Positions 52,474 to 62,392 of a stretch of 64,000 nt of DNA are shown here, in pieces. Position 1 is the stretch's first letter. Every line of letters begins with the position of its first letter. Source of the stretch: Ancylobacter sp. WKF20 (GTDB lineage: Bacteria > Pseudomonadota > Alphaproteobacteria > Rhizobiales > Xanthobacteraceae); NCBI RefSeq assembly GCF_029760895.1, contig NZ_CP121679.1, forward strand, positions 4,446,001 through 4,510,000. The letters are read 5' to 3'. A program made the position numbers and the translations under genes. The notes beneath the pieces were generated by a model. It searched no databases. It saw only the letters and a list, made by a program, of their open reading frames with translations, and was not told where the DNA came from.

Positions 52474-53568
52474 ATGACCAAGGGCGCCGATATCGAACTC
52501 ATCAGCGTTACCAAGCGCTATGGTGCCGCGCTCGCGGTCGACCGCGTGTCGCTGAAAATCCCCGCCGGCACTTATTGCTGCCTGCTCGGCCCCTCCGGCT
52601 GCGGCAAGACCACGACGCTGCGCATGGTCGCCGGCCATGAGAGCATCAGCGAGGGCGATGTCCGGCTCGGCGAGACGGTCGTCACCGACCTGCCGCCGGC
52701 CAAGCGCGGCACGGCGATGATGTTCCAGAGCTACGCGCTCTTCCCCCATCTCGACATCGTCGACAACGTCGCCTTCTCGCTGAAGATGAAGGGCGTCAAC
52801 AAGGCTGTCCGCCGCGCCAAGGCGATGGAGATGCTCAAGCTGGTGCAGATGGACCATCTGGCCGAGCGGCGCCCGGCGCAGCTCTCCGGCGGCCAGCAGC
52901 AGCGCGTCGCGCTCGCCCGCGCGCTCATTACCGACCCGCAGGCGCTGCTGCTCGACGAGCCGCTCTCCGCGCTCGATCCCTTCCTGAAGATCAAGGTGCG
53001 GCAGGAGCTGAAGAAGCTCCAGCTCCAGCTCGGCATCTCCTTCATCCATGTCACCCACAGTCAGGAGGAGGCGATGGCGCTCTCCGATCTCGTGGTGGTG
53101 ATGAATGGCGGGCGCATCGAGCAGGCGGCAACGCCGCGCGAAGTCTTCAACCGGCCGGCCACCGCCTTCGTCGCCCGCTTCATGGGCGACCATAATGTGC
53201 TCGCCGGCCGGGTGAGCCGCGTGGCCGAGGGCTCCGCGACCTTCGAGGTGCCCGGCGGGGCGTCCTTCACCGTGCCGGACACGGACGGGCTGGAGGCGGG
53301 CGCGCCGGTGGAGATCGCCGTGCGCACCGACCGCATCCGCCTCGGCGAGGGCGCTGCACCGGGCTGCGGCCTCACCGGCCTCGTGCAGAACATCGAATAT
53401 CACGGGCAGAAGGTGCAGGTGGCGCTCGCCGCCCCCGGCGTCGACGAGTTCGCCGTTCAGGTACCCGAGACCGCCTTTTTCGCCGCGCCCCTGTCCATCG
53501 GGGATGCGGTGCCGCTCGCCTGGACCGCGCAGGACGTCCACCTGCTCAAGCCCTCGCCCTCCGCCTGA
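52474..53568 (+). CDS. ABC transporter ATPase, PotA-like (polyamine/opine family)
   Basis: 364 residues. Walker A GPSGCGKTT, Q-loop MMFQSYALFPHLD, signature LSGGQQQR, Walker B ALLLDEPLSALD and the His switch (VTHSQEE) are complete, followed by a C-terminal TOBE domain (about 285-355). It energises the binding protein and two permeases downstream. ATG 52474 has GAGGGC upstream. The family covers putrescine, spermidine, opines and iron-like ligands; no residue here settles the choice. Confidence 0.87.
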   Translation: MTKGADIELISVTKRYGAALAVDRVSLKIPAGTYCCLLGPSGCGKTTTLRMVAGHESISEGDVRLGETVVTDLPPAKRGTAMMFQSYALFPHLDIVDNVAFSLKMKGVNKAVRRAKAMEMLKLVQMDHLAERRPAQLSGGQQQRVALARALITDPQALLLDEPLSALDPFLKIKVRQELKKLQLQLGISFIHVTHSQEEAMALSDLVVVMNGGRIEQAATPREVFNRPATAFVARFMGDHNVLAGRVSRVAEGSATFEVPGGASFTVPDTDGLEAGAPVEIAVRTDRIRLGEGAAPGCGLTGLVQNIEYHGQKVQVALAAPGVDEFAVQVPETAFFAAPLSIGDAVPLAWTAQDVHLLKPSPSA

Positions 53569-53647
53569 CGCCTGAACCCTGCTTTCGCCTTCGCCTGACA
53601 TCGGACCATTGACGGCGCACCCGCCGAACAACGCTCGGGAGACTTGA

Positions 53648-54952
53648 ATGAGCAAGAAGACCACGGATCGTACCGGCGCGGGCAAGGGCCTCAGCCGCCG
53701 TCAGCTTCTCAAGGGCGCGGCGGCCGCCGCGGGCGGTGTCGCCCTCGGCAGCGGCGCCGTCACCGGCTTCCCCACCATCTGGGCGCAGAACCCGATCACG
53801 CTGCGCCAGTTCGGCACCGGCGTGTCGAACCTCAACGCTATCGCCGAGAAGTGCAAGGCAGACCTCGGCATCACCCTGCAGATGACCGCGCTCGATTCCG
53901 ACGCCGTGTCGCAGCGCGTGGTGACGCAGGCCAACAGCTTCGACATCGCCGATATCGAGTACTGGATCTGCAAGAAGGTCTTCGCCGCCGGCACGCTGCA
54001 GCCGATGGATGTGAAGAAGATCAAGTATTACGACCAGATCGTGCCGATCTTCACCACCGGCAAGCTCACCCCGACCTCGAAGATCGCGCAGGGCACCGCG
54101 CCCAGCACCGTCGGCTTCGTCGAGGGCCCGGAGTCCAAGACCTTCGCCAAGGCGCCGACCGAGTGGATGACCCTCATCCCCACCATCTACAACGCCGACA
54201 CGCTGGGCATCCGCCCCGATCTCGTCGGCCGGCCGATCAAGAACTGGAAGGACATTCTCGACCCCGCCTTCAAGGGCAAGACCTCGATCCTGAACATCCC
54301 GTCCATCGGCATCATGGACGCGGCGATGATCTGCGAGAGCGCCGGCATCATCAAGTATGGCGACAAGGGCAACATGACCAAGGCGGAGATCGACACCACG
54401 ATCGATTTCCTCATCAAGACCAAGAAGGCCGGCCAGTTCCGCGCCTTCTGGAAGACCTTCGACGAGAGCGTGAACCTCATGGCCTCGGGCGAGGTGGTCA
54501 TCCAGTCCATGTGGTCGCCGGCGGTGGCGGCGGTGCGCTCGAAGGGCATTCCCTGCGTCTACCAGCCGCTGGAAGAAGGCTACCGCGCCTGGGGCGGCGG
54601 CCTCGGCATCGCCAAGCACCTCAAGGGCGCGCAGCTCGACGCCGCCTATGAGTACATCAACTGGTATCTGTCCGGCTGGGTCGGCGCCTATCTCAACCGG
54701 CAGGGCTACTACTCCGCCGTGCTCTCCACCGCCGAGAAGAACATGACGCCGGACGAATGGGCGTTCTGGATGCTCGGCCAGCCGGCCAAGACCGACATCC
54801 TCTCGCCGGAAGGCAAGGTGATGTACACGGCCGGCGCGGTGCGCGACGGCGGCTCCTTCGAGCAGCGCATGGGCGCGGTCGCCTGCTGGAACTCGGTGAT
54901 GGACGAAGATCGCTACATGGTCCGCCGCTGGAACGAGTTCATCGCGGCGTGA
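53648..54952 (+). CDS. Periplasmic binding protein, PotD-like, Tat-exported
   Basis: 434 residues. A twin-arginine signal (LSRRQLLKGAAAAAGGVALG) shows folded export by Tat; the mature protein begins near IWAQNPITLRQF. The body has the PotD/opine family shape (VIQSMWSPAVAAVRSKGIP, PLEEGYRAWGGGLGIAKH). It delivers substrate to the two permeases that follow. Spaced 79 bases after the ATPase, with GGGAGA upstream. A palindromic repeat separates it from the first permease. Confidence 0.85.
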   Translation: MSKKTTDRTGAGKGLSRRQLLKGAAAAAGGVALGSGAVTGFPTIWAQNPITLRQFGTGVSNLNAIAEKCKADLGITLQMTALDSDAVSQRVVTQANSFDIADIEYWICKKVFAAGTLQPMDVKKIKYYDQIVPIFTTGKLTPTSKIAQGTAPSTVGFVEGPESKTFAKAPTEWMTLIPTIYNADTLGIRPDLVGRPIKNWKDILDPAFKGKTSILNIPSIGIMDAAMICESAGIIKYGDKGNMTKAEIDTTIDFLIKTKKAGQFRAFWKTFDESVNLMASGEVVIQSMWSPAVAAVRSKGIPCVYQPLEEGYRAWGGGLGIAKHLKGAQLDAAYEYINWYLSGWVGAYLNRQGYYSAVLSTAEKNMTPDEWAFWMLGQPAKTDILSPEGKVMYTAGAVRDGGSFEQRMGAVACWNSVMDEDRYMVRRWNEFIAA

Positions 54953-54964
54953 GGACCGGTACGC

Positions 54965-55054
54965 CGTCATGGCCGGGCTTGGCCCGGCCATCCACGCCTT
55001 CCGGGGCGGACGGCGACCAAGACGTGGATCCCCGGGCCAAGCCCGGGGATGACG
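54965..55054. repeat. Extragenic palindromic repeat, type B
   Basis: Left arm CGTCATGGCCGGGCTTGG, right arm CCAAGCCCGGGGATGACG, with inner CATCCACG / CGTGGATC. About 90 bp, inside the ABC operon between binding protein and permease. The same element lies in the opposite orientation at 62671-62763. Confidence 0.8.
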
Positions 55055-55088
55055 TTCCCGAGGACTGAAGCCGCCACCGGAAGCCCCC

Positions 55089-55940
55089 ATGACTCTCTCC
55101 CGGATCGCCCCCTATCTCCAGGCGACGCCGCTCACGGCGATCCTTGCGGCGTTTCTCGTGCTGCCCATCGCCACCATCGTGATGGTGAGCTTCTGGGACT
55201 ACGACTCGATCCAGATCTTCCCGGCCTTCGTCTTCACCAATTACGAGGAATCGCTCACCTCGCCGGTGACGTGGAGTACCTATCTCAACACGCTGAAATA
55301 CACCGTCATCGTCTGGGCGGTGACGCTGGTGATCGGCTTCTGGGTCGCCTACTACCTCGCCTTCCACATCCGCTCGGCGACGATGCAGATGGTGCTGTTC
55401 CTGGTCTGCACCATCCCGTTCCTGACCTCGAACATCATCCGCATGATCTCGTGGATTCCGTTCCTCGGCCGCAACGGGCTGCTCAACCAGACGCTGATGC
55501 ATCTCGGGATCATCGACCAGCCGCTGGAGTTCCTGCTGTTCTCGGACTTCGCGGTGGTGCTCGCCATGGTGCACCTCTACACGCTGTTCATGGTGACGCC
55601 GATCTTCAACACGCTGATGCGCATCGACCGCGCGCTGATCGAGGCGGCGCGGGACGCGGGCGCCAATGGCCTGCAGATCCTTACCAATGTCATCATTCCG
55701 CTGGCCAAGCCCGGCATCGCCATCGGCTCGATCTTCGTGGTGACGCTGGTGATGGGCGACTTCATCACCGTGCGCTTCATGTCCGGCGGGCAATCGGCCT
55801 CGGTTGGGCTGATGATGGCGAACCAGATCGCGCTGCTGCAATACCCGGCGGCGGCGGCGAATGCCGTGATCCTGCTGGTGCTCGTGCTGCTGATGGTCGG
55901 CGCCATCCTGCGCATCGTCAACATCCGCAAGGAGCTGTGA
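55089..55940 (+). CDS. ABC transporter permease, PotB-like
   Basis: 283 residues with six membrane segments and the EAA loop (IEAARDAGANGLQILTNVIIPLAKPGI, about residues 178-204) that docks the ATPase. First permease of the polyamine/opine-type transporter. It follows the binding-protein gene after a type-B repeat; translation must restart independently. Confidence 0.87.
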   Translation: MTLSRIAPYLQATPLTAILAAFLVLPIATIVMVSFWDYDSIQIFPAFVFTNYEESLTSPVTWSTYLNTLKYTVIVWAVTLVIGFWVAYYLAFHIRSATMQMVLFLVCTIPFLTSNIIRMISWIPFLGRNGLLNQTLMHLGIIDQPLEFLLFSDFAVVLAMVHLYTLFMVTPIFNTLMRIDRALIEAARDAGANGLQILTNVIIPLAKPGIAIGSIFVVTLVMGDFITVRFMSGGQSASVGLMMANQIALLQYPAAAANAVILLVLVLLMVGAILRIVNIRKEL

Positions 55941-55965
55941 GATGGCCGGCATCTGTATTGACCGC

Positions 55966-56062
55966 CGTCATCCCGGCCGCAGGCGAAGCCGCAGAGCCGG
56001 GATCGCTCCCGTGATCGGGCGCGCGATCCCGGATACGGCCTGTCGGCCGTTCCGGGATGACG
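55966..56062. repeat. Extragenic palindromic repeat, type A
   Basis: CGTCATCCCGGCCG to TTCCGGGATGACG with inner AGCCGGGATCGC / GCGATCCCGGATACG. About 97 bp between the two permease genes, so both intergenic gaps of this operon contain a repeat of a different type. Confidence 0.8.
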
Positions 56063-56102
56063 ATGATGGGGTGGCGGGCCTGTCGAGCGGGAGAGGGCGA
56101 TC

Positions 56103-56933
56103 ATGAACTCCGAGCGTCGCGGCCCCGGCTTCTATGTGCTCACCGCCTTCTTCGTGCTGTTCGTGCTGTTCCTCTACGGCCCGATGACGACGATCTTCAT
56201 CCTGTCCTTCCAGGGGCCGAATGGCGGGCTCACCTTCCCGATGAATGGCGTCTCGCTGCGCTGGTTCGAGAATCTGCTGTTCGAGCAGCAGGCGGTGGGC
56301 GATTTCGGCGGGGCCTTCGCGCGCTCGCTGATGCTGGGCGTGATGACCATGCTGACCACGGTGGTGGTCTCGCTGCTTGCGGGCCTCGCCTTCCGCCGGC
56401 GCTTCCTCGGCTCCGGCCCGCTGTTCTACCTGACCATCGCCAGCCTGATCGTGCCCTCGATCCTGATCTCGCTCGGCATCGGCCTCGCCTTCAATGTGTT
56501 CGGGCTGGAGACCGCCTGGTACTCGTCCGGCTTCGGCGCGCACCTCACCTGGACGCTGCCCTTCGGCCTGCTGATCATGTTCGCGGTCTTCAACCGCTTC
56601 AACCCGGCCTATGAGGAGGCCGCGCGCGATCTGGGCGCCACGCCCTGGCAGACCTTCGCCCATGTGGTGCTGCCGATCATCCTGCCGAGCCTCGTCGGCG
56701 TCGGCCTGTTCGGCTTCACCCTGTCCTATGACGAGTTCGCCCGCTCGCTGATGACGGCCGGCACCTTCAACACGCTGCCGCTCGAAATCTACGGCATGAC
56801 CACCAATGTCACGACGCCCGTGCTCTACGCGCTCGGCACGGTGACGACGGTCTTCTCCATGGCGGTGATCCTGATCGCGCTCGCCGTCATCGCCGTGCTG
56901 CGCAAGCGCCGGGCCCGCCGCCTCGCCGGCTGA
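56103..56933 (+). CDS. ABC transporter permease, PotC-like
   Basis: 276 residues, six membrane segments, EAA loop EEAARDLGATPWQTFAHVVLPIILPS (about 178-202). Second permease of the transporter; heterodimer with the PotB-like protein. GGGAGAGGG precedes the ATG. Last gene of the operon; a hairpin follows. Confidence 0.87.
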   Translation: MNSERRGPGFYVLTAFFVLFVLFLYGPMTTIFILSFQGPNGGLTFPMNGVSLRWFENLLFEQQAVGDFGGAFARSLMLGVMTMLTTVVVSLLAGLAFRRRFLGSGPLFYLTIASLIVPSILISLGIGLAFNVFGLETAWYSSGFGAHLTWTLPFGLLIMFAVFNRFNPAYEEAARDLGATPWQTFAHVVLPIILPSLVGVGLFGFTLSYDEFARSLMTAGTFNTLPLEIYGMTTNVTTPVLYALGTVTTVFSMAVILIALAVIAVLRKRRARRLAG

Positions 56934-56962
56934 ACCGTACGCGCGCCTGCTGTGTGTCGGTA

Positions 56963-56980
56963 GGGAACCGGATGGTTCCC
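56963..56980 (+). terminator. Hairpin after the ABC operon
   Basis: GGGAACC GGAT GGTTCCC, a perfect 7-bp stem with a 4-base loop, 30 bases after the PotC-like stop. It is followed by TCTCC, not a clear T-run. Confidence 0.45.
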
Positions 56981-57053
56981 TCTCCGGTTGGTGTCCAAAA
57001 TAGCCCCGGACGGTGAGAGCCGATCCGAAGGGCGGACCCCTGGGAGGACCACC

Positions 57054-57275
57054 ATGAACATCTGCACCAGCGACCGGAGCATCTGCGACCTCTTGAAGGA
57101 AGTGGCCAAGGACGACCGCAAGCACGCGCTGACCATCAAGCTGCGCAGCGGCGAGCTGATCACCGCCTACGGCCCCATCGAGGTCGCCGACCGCTTCATG
57201 CTCTGCCGGCTGCATGACGGCAATTATCAGGGCAGCCAGCTCATCTCGCTCGACACGGTCGAATTCATCCGCTGA
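57054..57275 (+). CDS. Small conserved-looking hypothetical protein (73 residues)
   Basis: A good GGGAGGACCACC ribosome site precedes ATG 57054. The protein (MNICTSDRSICDLLKEV... to ISLDTVEFIR) looks like a compact beta-rich domain, with TIKLRSGELITAYGPIEV and DRFMLCRLHDGNYQGSQLI resembling an Sm/Hfq-like or small SH3-like barrel; this is only an impression. No family recognised. It sits between the ABC operon and the chemoreceptor. Confidence 0.65.
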   Translation: MNICTSDRSICDLLKEVAKDDRKHALTIKLRSGELITAYGPIEVADRFMLCRLHDGNYQGSQLISLDTVEFIR

Positions 57276-57303
57276 AGGCGCGCTCGCCTGGCCTCGGCCG
57301 TGC

Positions 57304-58779
57304 TCAGGCGATGCTGCGCGCCGCCTTGCGAAGCTCATGCGTCGCGCTCTCGACCTGCTGCGTCGAGTTGGCGATGGCGCTCATATTGCGGGTGATGGTG
57401 GCGACGCCCTCGGCGGCGATCTGCATGCTGTGCGACATGTCGCGTGCCACCGCCGACTGCTCTTCCACCGCGCCGGCAATGCCGGTCGAGATTTCGTTGA
57501 TGTCGCCGATGCGCCGGGCGATGGCCGCGAGCGCGGTCACCGTCTCCTGCGTGCAGCGCTGCACCGCCGCGATCTGGGTGGTGATCTCGCCGGTCGCCTG
57601 CGCGGTCTGGCTGGCGAGGTCCTTCACCTCGGTCGCGACCACGCTGAAGCCGCGCCCCGCCTCGCCCGCGCGCGCGGCCTCGATGGTGGCGTTGAGCGCG
57701 AGAAGGTTGGTCTGGGCGGCGATCCGGTTGATCAGGTCGATGATATGGCCGATGCGCTGGGCGGCGTCGGCAAGGCCGGCCACCACCGCATTGGTGCGCT
57801 CGCCTTCGGTCACCGCGTCGCGGGAGATGTCGAGCGCGATGTTCACCTGACGGCTGATTTCCTCCACCGACGCGGAAAGCTCCTCGGCGCCCGAGGCAAC
57901 CGCATTGACGCTGGTGGAGGTCTGGCTGGTCGCGTCCACCGCGCTCGCGGCCTGCCGTGTGGTGTCGCTGATCTCGCGCGAAATGCTCTCGATATCGGCG
58001 CTGATCGTGGTTTGCGCGCTCTCGCGCCGGCGCCGCTCCAGCACCTGGGTGGTGGTGTCGGTGGCGAACTTCACCACCTTGGTGAGCCGGCAGGCCGGAT
58101 CATAGACCGGGTTGTAGGAGGCCTGGATCCAGACCTCGCGCCCGCCCTTGCCCATGCGGCGGAACTCGCCCGCCTGGAACTCGCCGCGGCCGAGCTTCGC
58201 CCAGAACTGGCGGTAGGCTTGGCTCTCCCGCTCCTCGGGCGCGACAAACATGGCGTGGTGGCGCCCGCGGATCTCGTCCAGCGTATAACCGACGGCGGCG
58301 AGGAAATTGGCGTTCGCCGTCAGCACATGGCCATCCGGCGTGAATTCGATGATCGCCTGCGACTTGCCGACCGCCTGAAGCAGGCTGCCATATTCGGCCT
58401 GGATGAGCTTCTGCTGCGTCACATCGGTGGCGAACTTCACCACCTTGACCACCTTGCCACCGACGACGATCGGGTTGTAGGTCGCCTGGATGAAAATCGG
58501 CCGTCCGTCCTTGGCCACGCGCTGGAACTCGGCCGATTTGTGGTGGCCGGCCCGCAATTCGTCCCAGAACTGCCGGTACTCCGCGCTCGCGGCCTCATGG
58601 GGCTGGACGAACCGCGCATGCGGCTGATCCACGATCTCGTCGAGCGCGTAGCCCATCACCGAGAGAAAATTGGCATTGGCGTGGAGGACGCGGCCGTCCG
58701 GCGTGAATTCGATGATGGCGAGCGAGCGGTCGAGAGCATCGAGCGTATGCTGGGCGTCGCGACGGGAAAACAGGCGCAT
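57304..58779 (-). CDS. Soluble PAS-PAS methyl-accepting chemotaxis protein
   Basis: 491 residues, no membrane segment. Two PAS/PAC units of nearly the same sequence (about 12-125 and 134-247; both contain AIIEFTPDG and [13 protein letters not shown] ends) are followed by a coiled linker and an MCP signalling domain (about 270-480) with the hairpin tip [22 protein letters not shown]. It would sense a cytoplasmic cue, such as redox or oxygen, and signal to CheA. Of the Aer-like cytoplasmic type. No che genes are nearby. Confidence 0.9.
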   Translation of the reverse strand: MRLFSRRDAQHTLDALDRSLAIIEFTPDGRVLHANANFLSVMGYALDEIVDQPHARFVQPHEAASAEYRQFWDELRAGHHKSAEFQRVAKDGRPIFIQATYNPIVVGGKVVKVVKFATDVTQQKLIQAEYGSLLQAVGKSQAIIEFTPDGHVLTANANFLAAVGYTLDEIRGRHHAMFVAPEERESQAYRQFWAKLGRGEFQAGEFRRMGKGGREVWIQASYNPVYDPACRLTKVVKFATDTTTQVLERRRRESAQTTISADIESISREISDTTRQAASAVDATSQTSTSVNAVASGAEELSASVEEISRQVNIALDISRDAVTEGERTNAVVAGLADAAQRIGHIIDLINRIAAQTNLLALNATIEAARAGEAGRGFSVVATEVKDLASQTAQATGEITTQIAAVQRCTQETVTALAAIARRIGDINEISTGIAGAVEEQSAVARDMSHSMQIAAEGVATITRNMSAIANSTQQVESATHELRKAARSIA

Positions 58780-59144
58780 GCAGGAATCTCCACCCGCCGT
58801 CTACGCGCGGCAGATGGTGATGGCGTAGGAAGGCAGGCTTGCGTCGGGATGGTGTGTCGAACGCGACAGGTCCTTGCTGCGTCATCCCGGTTCGAGCCCG
58901 GCGGCCGACTGTCTGGGCCTCGACGCGTTGGCCGGGTTTCGAGGTGCGCACGGTCGAGCCGGGGTGGAACGGAAATGGCGAGATGCCGACATCGACCGGC
59001 CGACATGCGACGCAGGCGGCACGCGCGACATCGATCTTCCGCTACGCCACTTGTGATTGTTCTCCGTCGCCCGGCAAGGGCAGAGTTCTACCGCTGCGGG
59101 TCTTCCAGCAAGGCCGGGCGATCTTGTTGCTGATGAGGTGCACG
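58780..59144. other. Gene-free spacer between chemoreceptor and small secreted protein
   Basis: 365 bases. It contains a fragment of the type-A repeat (CGTCATCCCGGTTCGAGCC at about 58880) and GC-rich sequence. Open frames here lack start sites and family signs; the divergent promoters must lie here, but I see no clear boxes. Confidence 0.4.
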
Positions 59145-59456
59145 ATGCGCGCGATTCCCCTCCTGTCCACCGCGGCCGGTCTGGCTCTTGCGGCGAGCCT
59201 TGTCCCGCTGGCCCCCGCCGCCGCGCAGTCCCGCCCGGATTCGCTGCGCCTCACCTGCGCCGCCACGAGCGCGCTGGTGCGCCAGCAGGGCGCCGTGGTC
59301 ATCGGCACCGGCCCCAACATCTATGACCGCTATGTGAGCAACCAGAGCTACTGCGCGGCCGACCAGACCACCGCCCCCGCCTGGCTGCAGACCGCCGACC
59401 AGAACCAGTGCTTCATCGGCTACCACTGCCGCGAGCGCCTGCTCCGCGAGCGGTGA
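59145..59456 (+). CDS. Small secreted cysteine-containing protein
   Basis: 103 residues from ATG 59145 (AGGTG nine bases upstream; ATG 59133 also in frame). A Sec signal peptide (RAIPLLSTAAGLALAASLVPLAPAAAQS) leaves a mature peptide of about 75 residues with four cysteines (LTCAATS, SYCAAD, NQCFIGYHC), likely two disulfides in the periplasm. The pattern RLTCAATSALVRQQGAVVIGTGPNIYDRYV recurs in alphaproteobacterial hypothetical proteins. Function unknown. Confidence 0.7.
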   Translation: MRAIPLLSTAAGLALAASLVPLAPAAAQSRPDSLRLTCAATSALVRQQGAVVIGTGPNIYDRYVSNQSYCAADQTTAPAWLQTADQNQCFIGYHCRERLLRER

Positions 59457-59493
59457 GGGTGCGCGGCTCAGCGAGGCGCGCCCGGTTCGGAAC

Positions 59494-59742
59494 CTAGGCG
59501 GGCTCCAGCACCCCGTCGGGTACCTGACCAAAGGAGGCGATCAGCACCGGCGGATCGGCATCGCCGCTCTCGGGCTCGACATCGGTCGAGAACGCAATGG
59601 CGCCAAGCTTCACGAGGCTCATGCGCTCGGCGATGCGCGCCGCATCGGCGGCATTGCGCACCTCCATCGGCAGGCCCGCCTTTATCGCCCCGCGCTTGCC
59701 GGCCACGAAGGGCTGGACGACATAGAAGGTCTTCTTGGGCAT
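59494..59742 (-). CDS. Small hypothetical protein (82 residues)
   Basis: MPKKTFYVVQPFVAGKRGAI... begins with a beta-strand typical of small conserved proteins in rhizobia, and AADAARIAERMSLVKLGAIAFS reads as helix-strand. GGAGTC upstream of the ATG is a weak ribosome site. Not assigned to a family; convergent with the secreted protein. Confidence 0.55.
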   Translation of the reverse strand: MPKKTFYVVQPFVAGKRGAIKAGLPMEVRNAADAARIAERMSLVKLGAIAFSTDVEPESGDADPPVLIASFGQVPDGVLEPA

Positions 59743-60010
59743 GGCCGACTCCTGAGTTGCGGCACTCTGGCGTCAGTCGAGTGAACAAAGCAAGAACCAT
59801 CGACGTCGCATCGCGGGAATTCGCGCTCGCGGCGACGGGGGAAGGGCCATCGGCACAGGAAGGCCAACGCCCCGCGGCACCCGCGCCCAATGTATGTTGC
59901 CATGGATCTCAGCGTGCCCGTCGATCAAACGCCGGGTCGCGGCATGCCCATCACCGTGGCGATCAACGTCATCACGCCATGGTGGCCGGGCCGTGCCGTG
60001 GAGATGGGAG

Positions 60011-60031
60011 TCGGTCGACCGAATTCGGTCG
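60011..60031. repeat. Overlapping palindromes near tRNA-Thr
   Basis: TCGGTCGACCGA (60011-60022) and CGACCGAATTCGGTCG (60016-60031) are both perfect palindromes that share a half. They give three CGGTCG/CGACCG half sites in 21 bases. CTGTCAC-TGAAA-CTGTCAC follows as a short direct repeat. The surrounding gap (59743-60091) has no convincing gene. Confidence 0.6.
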
Positions 60032-60091
60032 CTGCTGTCACTGAAACTGTCACAGGGACCAACGCCTGCCGCCGCAACCCCTTGGGGCGGC

Positions 60092-60166
<75 letters not shown>

Positions 60167-60652
60167 ATCGGTGCGTGGCGGGTGTGCCGCCGAAGCGCGG
60201 GGACGTTTGCCACAGTGTGCCGGCCGGCGCAAGCGTCGCGGCGGGGATTCCCCAAGCTTGACACAAGGCCGGACGCGCCGCCCCGGTCCGCGCGCTCGTC
60301 GACGCGACCCGCAGGGGCCGGCGCAGGGGCCGGCGCCGGGGCGGGCAGGGTGCGACAGGCGCGGTCCTGCTGCCGCCCGACAACATCCCTCGCCAAGCCC
60401 CACACCGCGCCCGCTGTCACGCCCCGTGCCAAGCGCCCGCCAAACTCCGGCCCAGCCGCGCGCCGTCGGGTCATGGCCGATTCGGTGGGAGAGGCGTCGC
60501 GAGGCGAGGGGGCCCTTGGCCGCCTCCGCTCCCCATCGCCACTGGCCCGCCCGGCCGTGCCGGCGCGGCGGGCGGAGGAAAGCCTTTTCTCCCGCAGCGG
60601 GCGGCGCTAAGGCAGAAGCCCCGACTGCGACGCGATGAGGGACGCGACCACG
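60167..60652. other. GC-rich gene-free stretch
   Basis: 486 bases. Contains low-complexity runs (repeated GCAGGGGCCGGCGC) and several long open frames in all directions caused by high GC. None has a believable start or family signature, so I call no gene. Confidence 0.5.
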
Positions 60653-60865
60653 ATGAGCCCGCCGGATGATGCCGAGCGCGCGGCGCGCCTTGCGGCGGCG
60701 CTGCGGGAAAATCTCAAGCGCCGCAAGGCGCAGTCGAAAGGGCGGGCAGCCTCGCCCGGCGCCGACGCCGCGCCGGGCGAGGGGGCGGCGGAGCCGGTCC
60801 TCGCGGGTGAGGGCGAGGCGCCGCCCTCGGCTACCGCTGTTTCTCCCGCCAAGATCGGCGGCTGA
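60653..60865 (+). CDS. Small hypothetical protein upstream of murA
   Basis: 70 residues from ATG 60653 (GAGGGA nine bases upstream; ATG 60635 also possible). The first part (DDAERAARLAAALRENLKRRKAQSKG) is a basic amphipathic helix, the rest an Ala/Gly/Pro-rich tail. Short helix-plus-tail proteins like this are common next to murA in rhizobia and are unstudied. Confidence 0.5.
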   Translation: MSPPDDAERAARLAAALRENLKRRKAQSKGRAASPGADAAPGEGAAEPVLAGEGEAPPSATAVSPAKIGG

Positions 60866-61047
60866 AACCGGCGGCTGATGCCGCGCGTTGTGTGGCCTCG
60901 CCACTCGCGCTAGACCCTTTGGGAAATGTAGCCGGCGTCGGCGTCACGAATCGGCCTCATCGGCCGGCCATGTCGCCCGGACCGTCGCCAACGCGGCCCG
61001 CAGGACGGGCGCGCCGTCCTTCCGGGCGCTAAGGAGAACTGACCTTC

Positions 61048-62337
61048 ATGGACCGCATCCGCATCGTCGGCGGCAACCCGCTCAACGGCACCATCCCGAT
61101 CTCCGGCGCCAAGAACGCCGCTTTGCCGCTGATGATCGCCGGCCTGCTCACCGACGAGAAGCTGGTGCTGGAGAATGTGCCGCGCCTCGCCGATGTCGCG
61201 CTGCTCCAGCGCATCCTCGGCAATCACGGCATCGACATCACGGTGAACGGCAAGCGGCGCGGCGATGATGCCTATGCCGGCCAGACCATGGAGATCGACG
61301 CCCGCGTCATCGTCGACACCACCGCGCCCTATGAGCTGGTCTCGAAAATGCGCGCGAGCTTCTGGGTCATCGGCCCGCTGCTGGCGCGCATGGGCCAGGC
61401 CAAGGTCTCGCTGCCCGGCGGCTGCGCCATCGGCACGCGCCCGGTCGATTTCCACCTCGACGCGCTGCGCGCGCTGGGCGCCGAGATTGAGATCGACGCG
61501 GGCTATGTGCTCGCCCGCGCCCCCAAGGGGCTGAAGGGCGCGCGCATCGACTTCCCGAAGGTCTCGGTCGGCGCCACCCATACGGCGCTCATGGCGGCGA
61601 GCCTCGCCGATGGCGAGACCATTATCGAGAACGCCGCGCGCGAGCCGGAAATCGTCGATGTCGCCGACTGCATCAACGCCATGGGCGGGCGCATCGAGGG
61701 GCAGGGCACCTCGACCATCCGCATTATCGGCGTGCCGCGCCTCAAGGGCGCGCGCCATTCCGTGCTGCCGGACCGCATCGAGACCGGCACCTATGCCATG
61801 GCGGTGGCGATGACCGGCGGCGACGTGCTGCTCGCCGGCGCCCGCGCGGACCTTCTGGAATCGGCGCTCGACACGCTGCGCCAGGCCGGTGCCGAGGTGA
61901 CGGTGTCGAATGAGGGGCTGCGGGTGAAGCGCAACGGCGCGGGGATTTCCCCGGTCGAGGTGTCGACCGCGCCCTATCCGGGCTTCCCGACCGACCTTCA
62001 GGCGCAGCTCATGGCGCTGACGACGCGGGCGCGCGGCACCTCGAAGATCACCGAGACGATCTTCGAGAACCGCTTCATGCATGTGCAGGAGCTCGCCCGC
62101 CTCGGCGCGCGCATCCATCTCGACGGCGAGACCGCCACCATCGAGGGCGTGGAGAAGCTCACCGGCGCGCCGGTGATGGCGACGGATCTGCGCGCCTCGG
62201 TGTCGCTGGTCATCGGCGCGCTGGCGGCCGAGGGCGAGAGCATGATCCACCGCGTCTACCACCTCGACCGCGGTTTCGAGCGGCTGGAGGAAAAGCTCTC
62301 CACCTGCGGCGCGCAGATCGAGCGCATCGCCGGCTGA
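61048..62337 (+). CDS. murA: UDP-N-acetylglucosamine 1-carboxyvinyltransferase
   Basis: 429 residues. The first committed enzyme of peptidoglycan synthesis: transfers enolpyruvate from PEP to UDP-GlcNAc. K22 in SGAKNAAL and the active-site C126 in [16 protein letters not shown] are present, so it should be sensitive to fosfomycin. AAGGAGAA precedes the ATG. Followed, after repeats, by DUF2948 and hisD, the usual order in Hyphomicrobiales. Confidence 0.95.
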   Translation: MDRIRIVGGNPLNGTIPISGAKNAALPLMIAGLLTDEKLVLENVPRLADVALLQRILGNHGIDITVNGKRRGDDAYAGQTMEIDARVIVDTTAPYELVSKMRASFWVIGPLLARMGQAKVSLPGGCAIGTRPVDFHLDALRALGAEIEIDAGYVLARAPKGLKGARIDFPKVSVGATHTALMAASLADGETIIENAAREPEIVDVADCINAMGGRIEGQGTSTIRIIGVPRLKGARHSVLPDRIETGTYAMAVAMTGGDVLLAGARADLLESALDTLRQAGAEVTVSNEGLRVKRNGAGISPVEVSTAPYPGFPTDLQAQLMALTTRARGTSKITETIFENRFMHVQELARLGARIHLDGETATIEGVEKLTGAPVMATDLRASVSLVIGALAAEGESMIHRVYHLDRGFERLEEKLSTCGAQIERIAG

Positions 62338-62392
62338 GGCCGGTGGGGGGCCCGGCGCCCCGCTTGTGCCGGAAGGCTCCCAACACGAGCAC

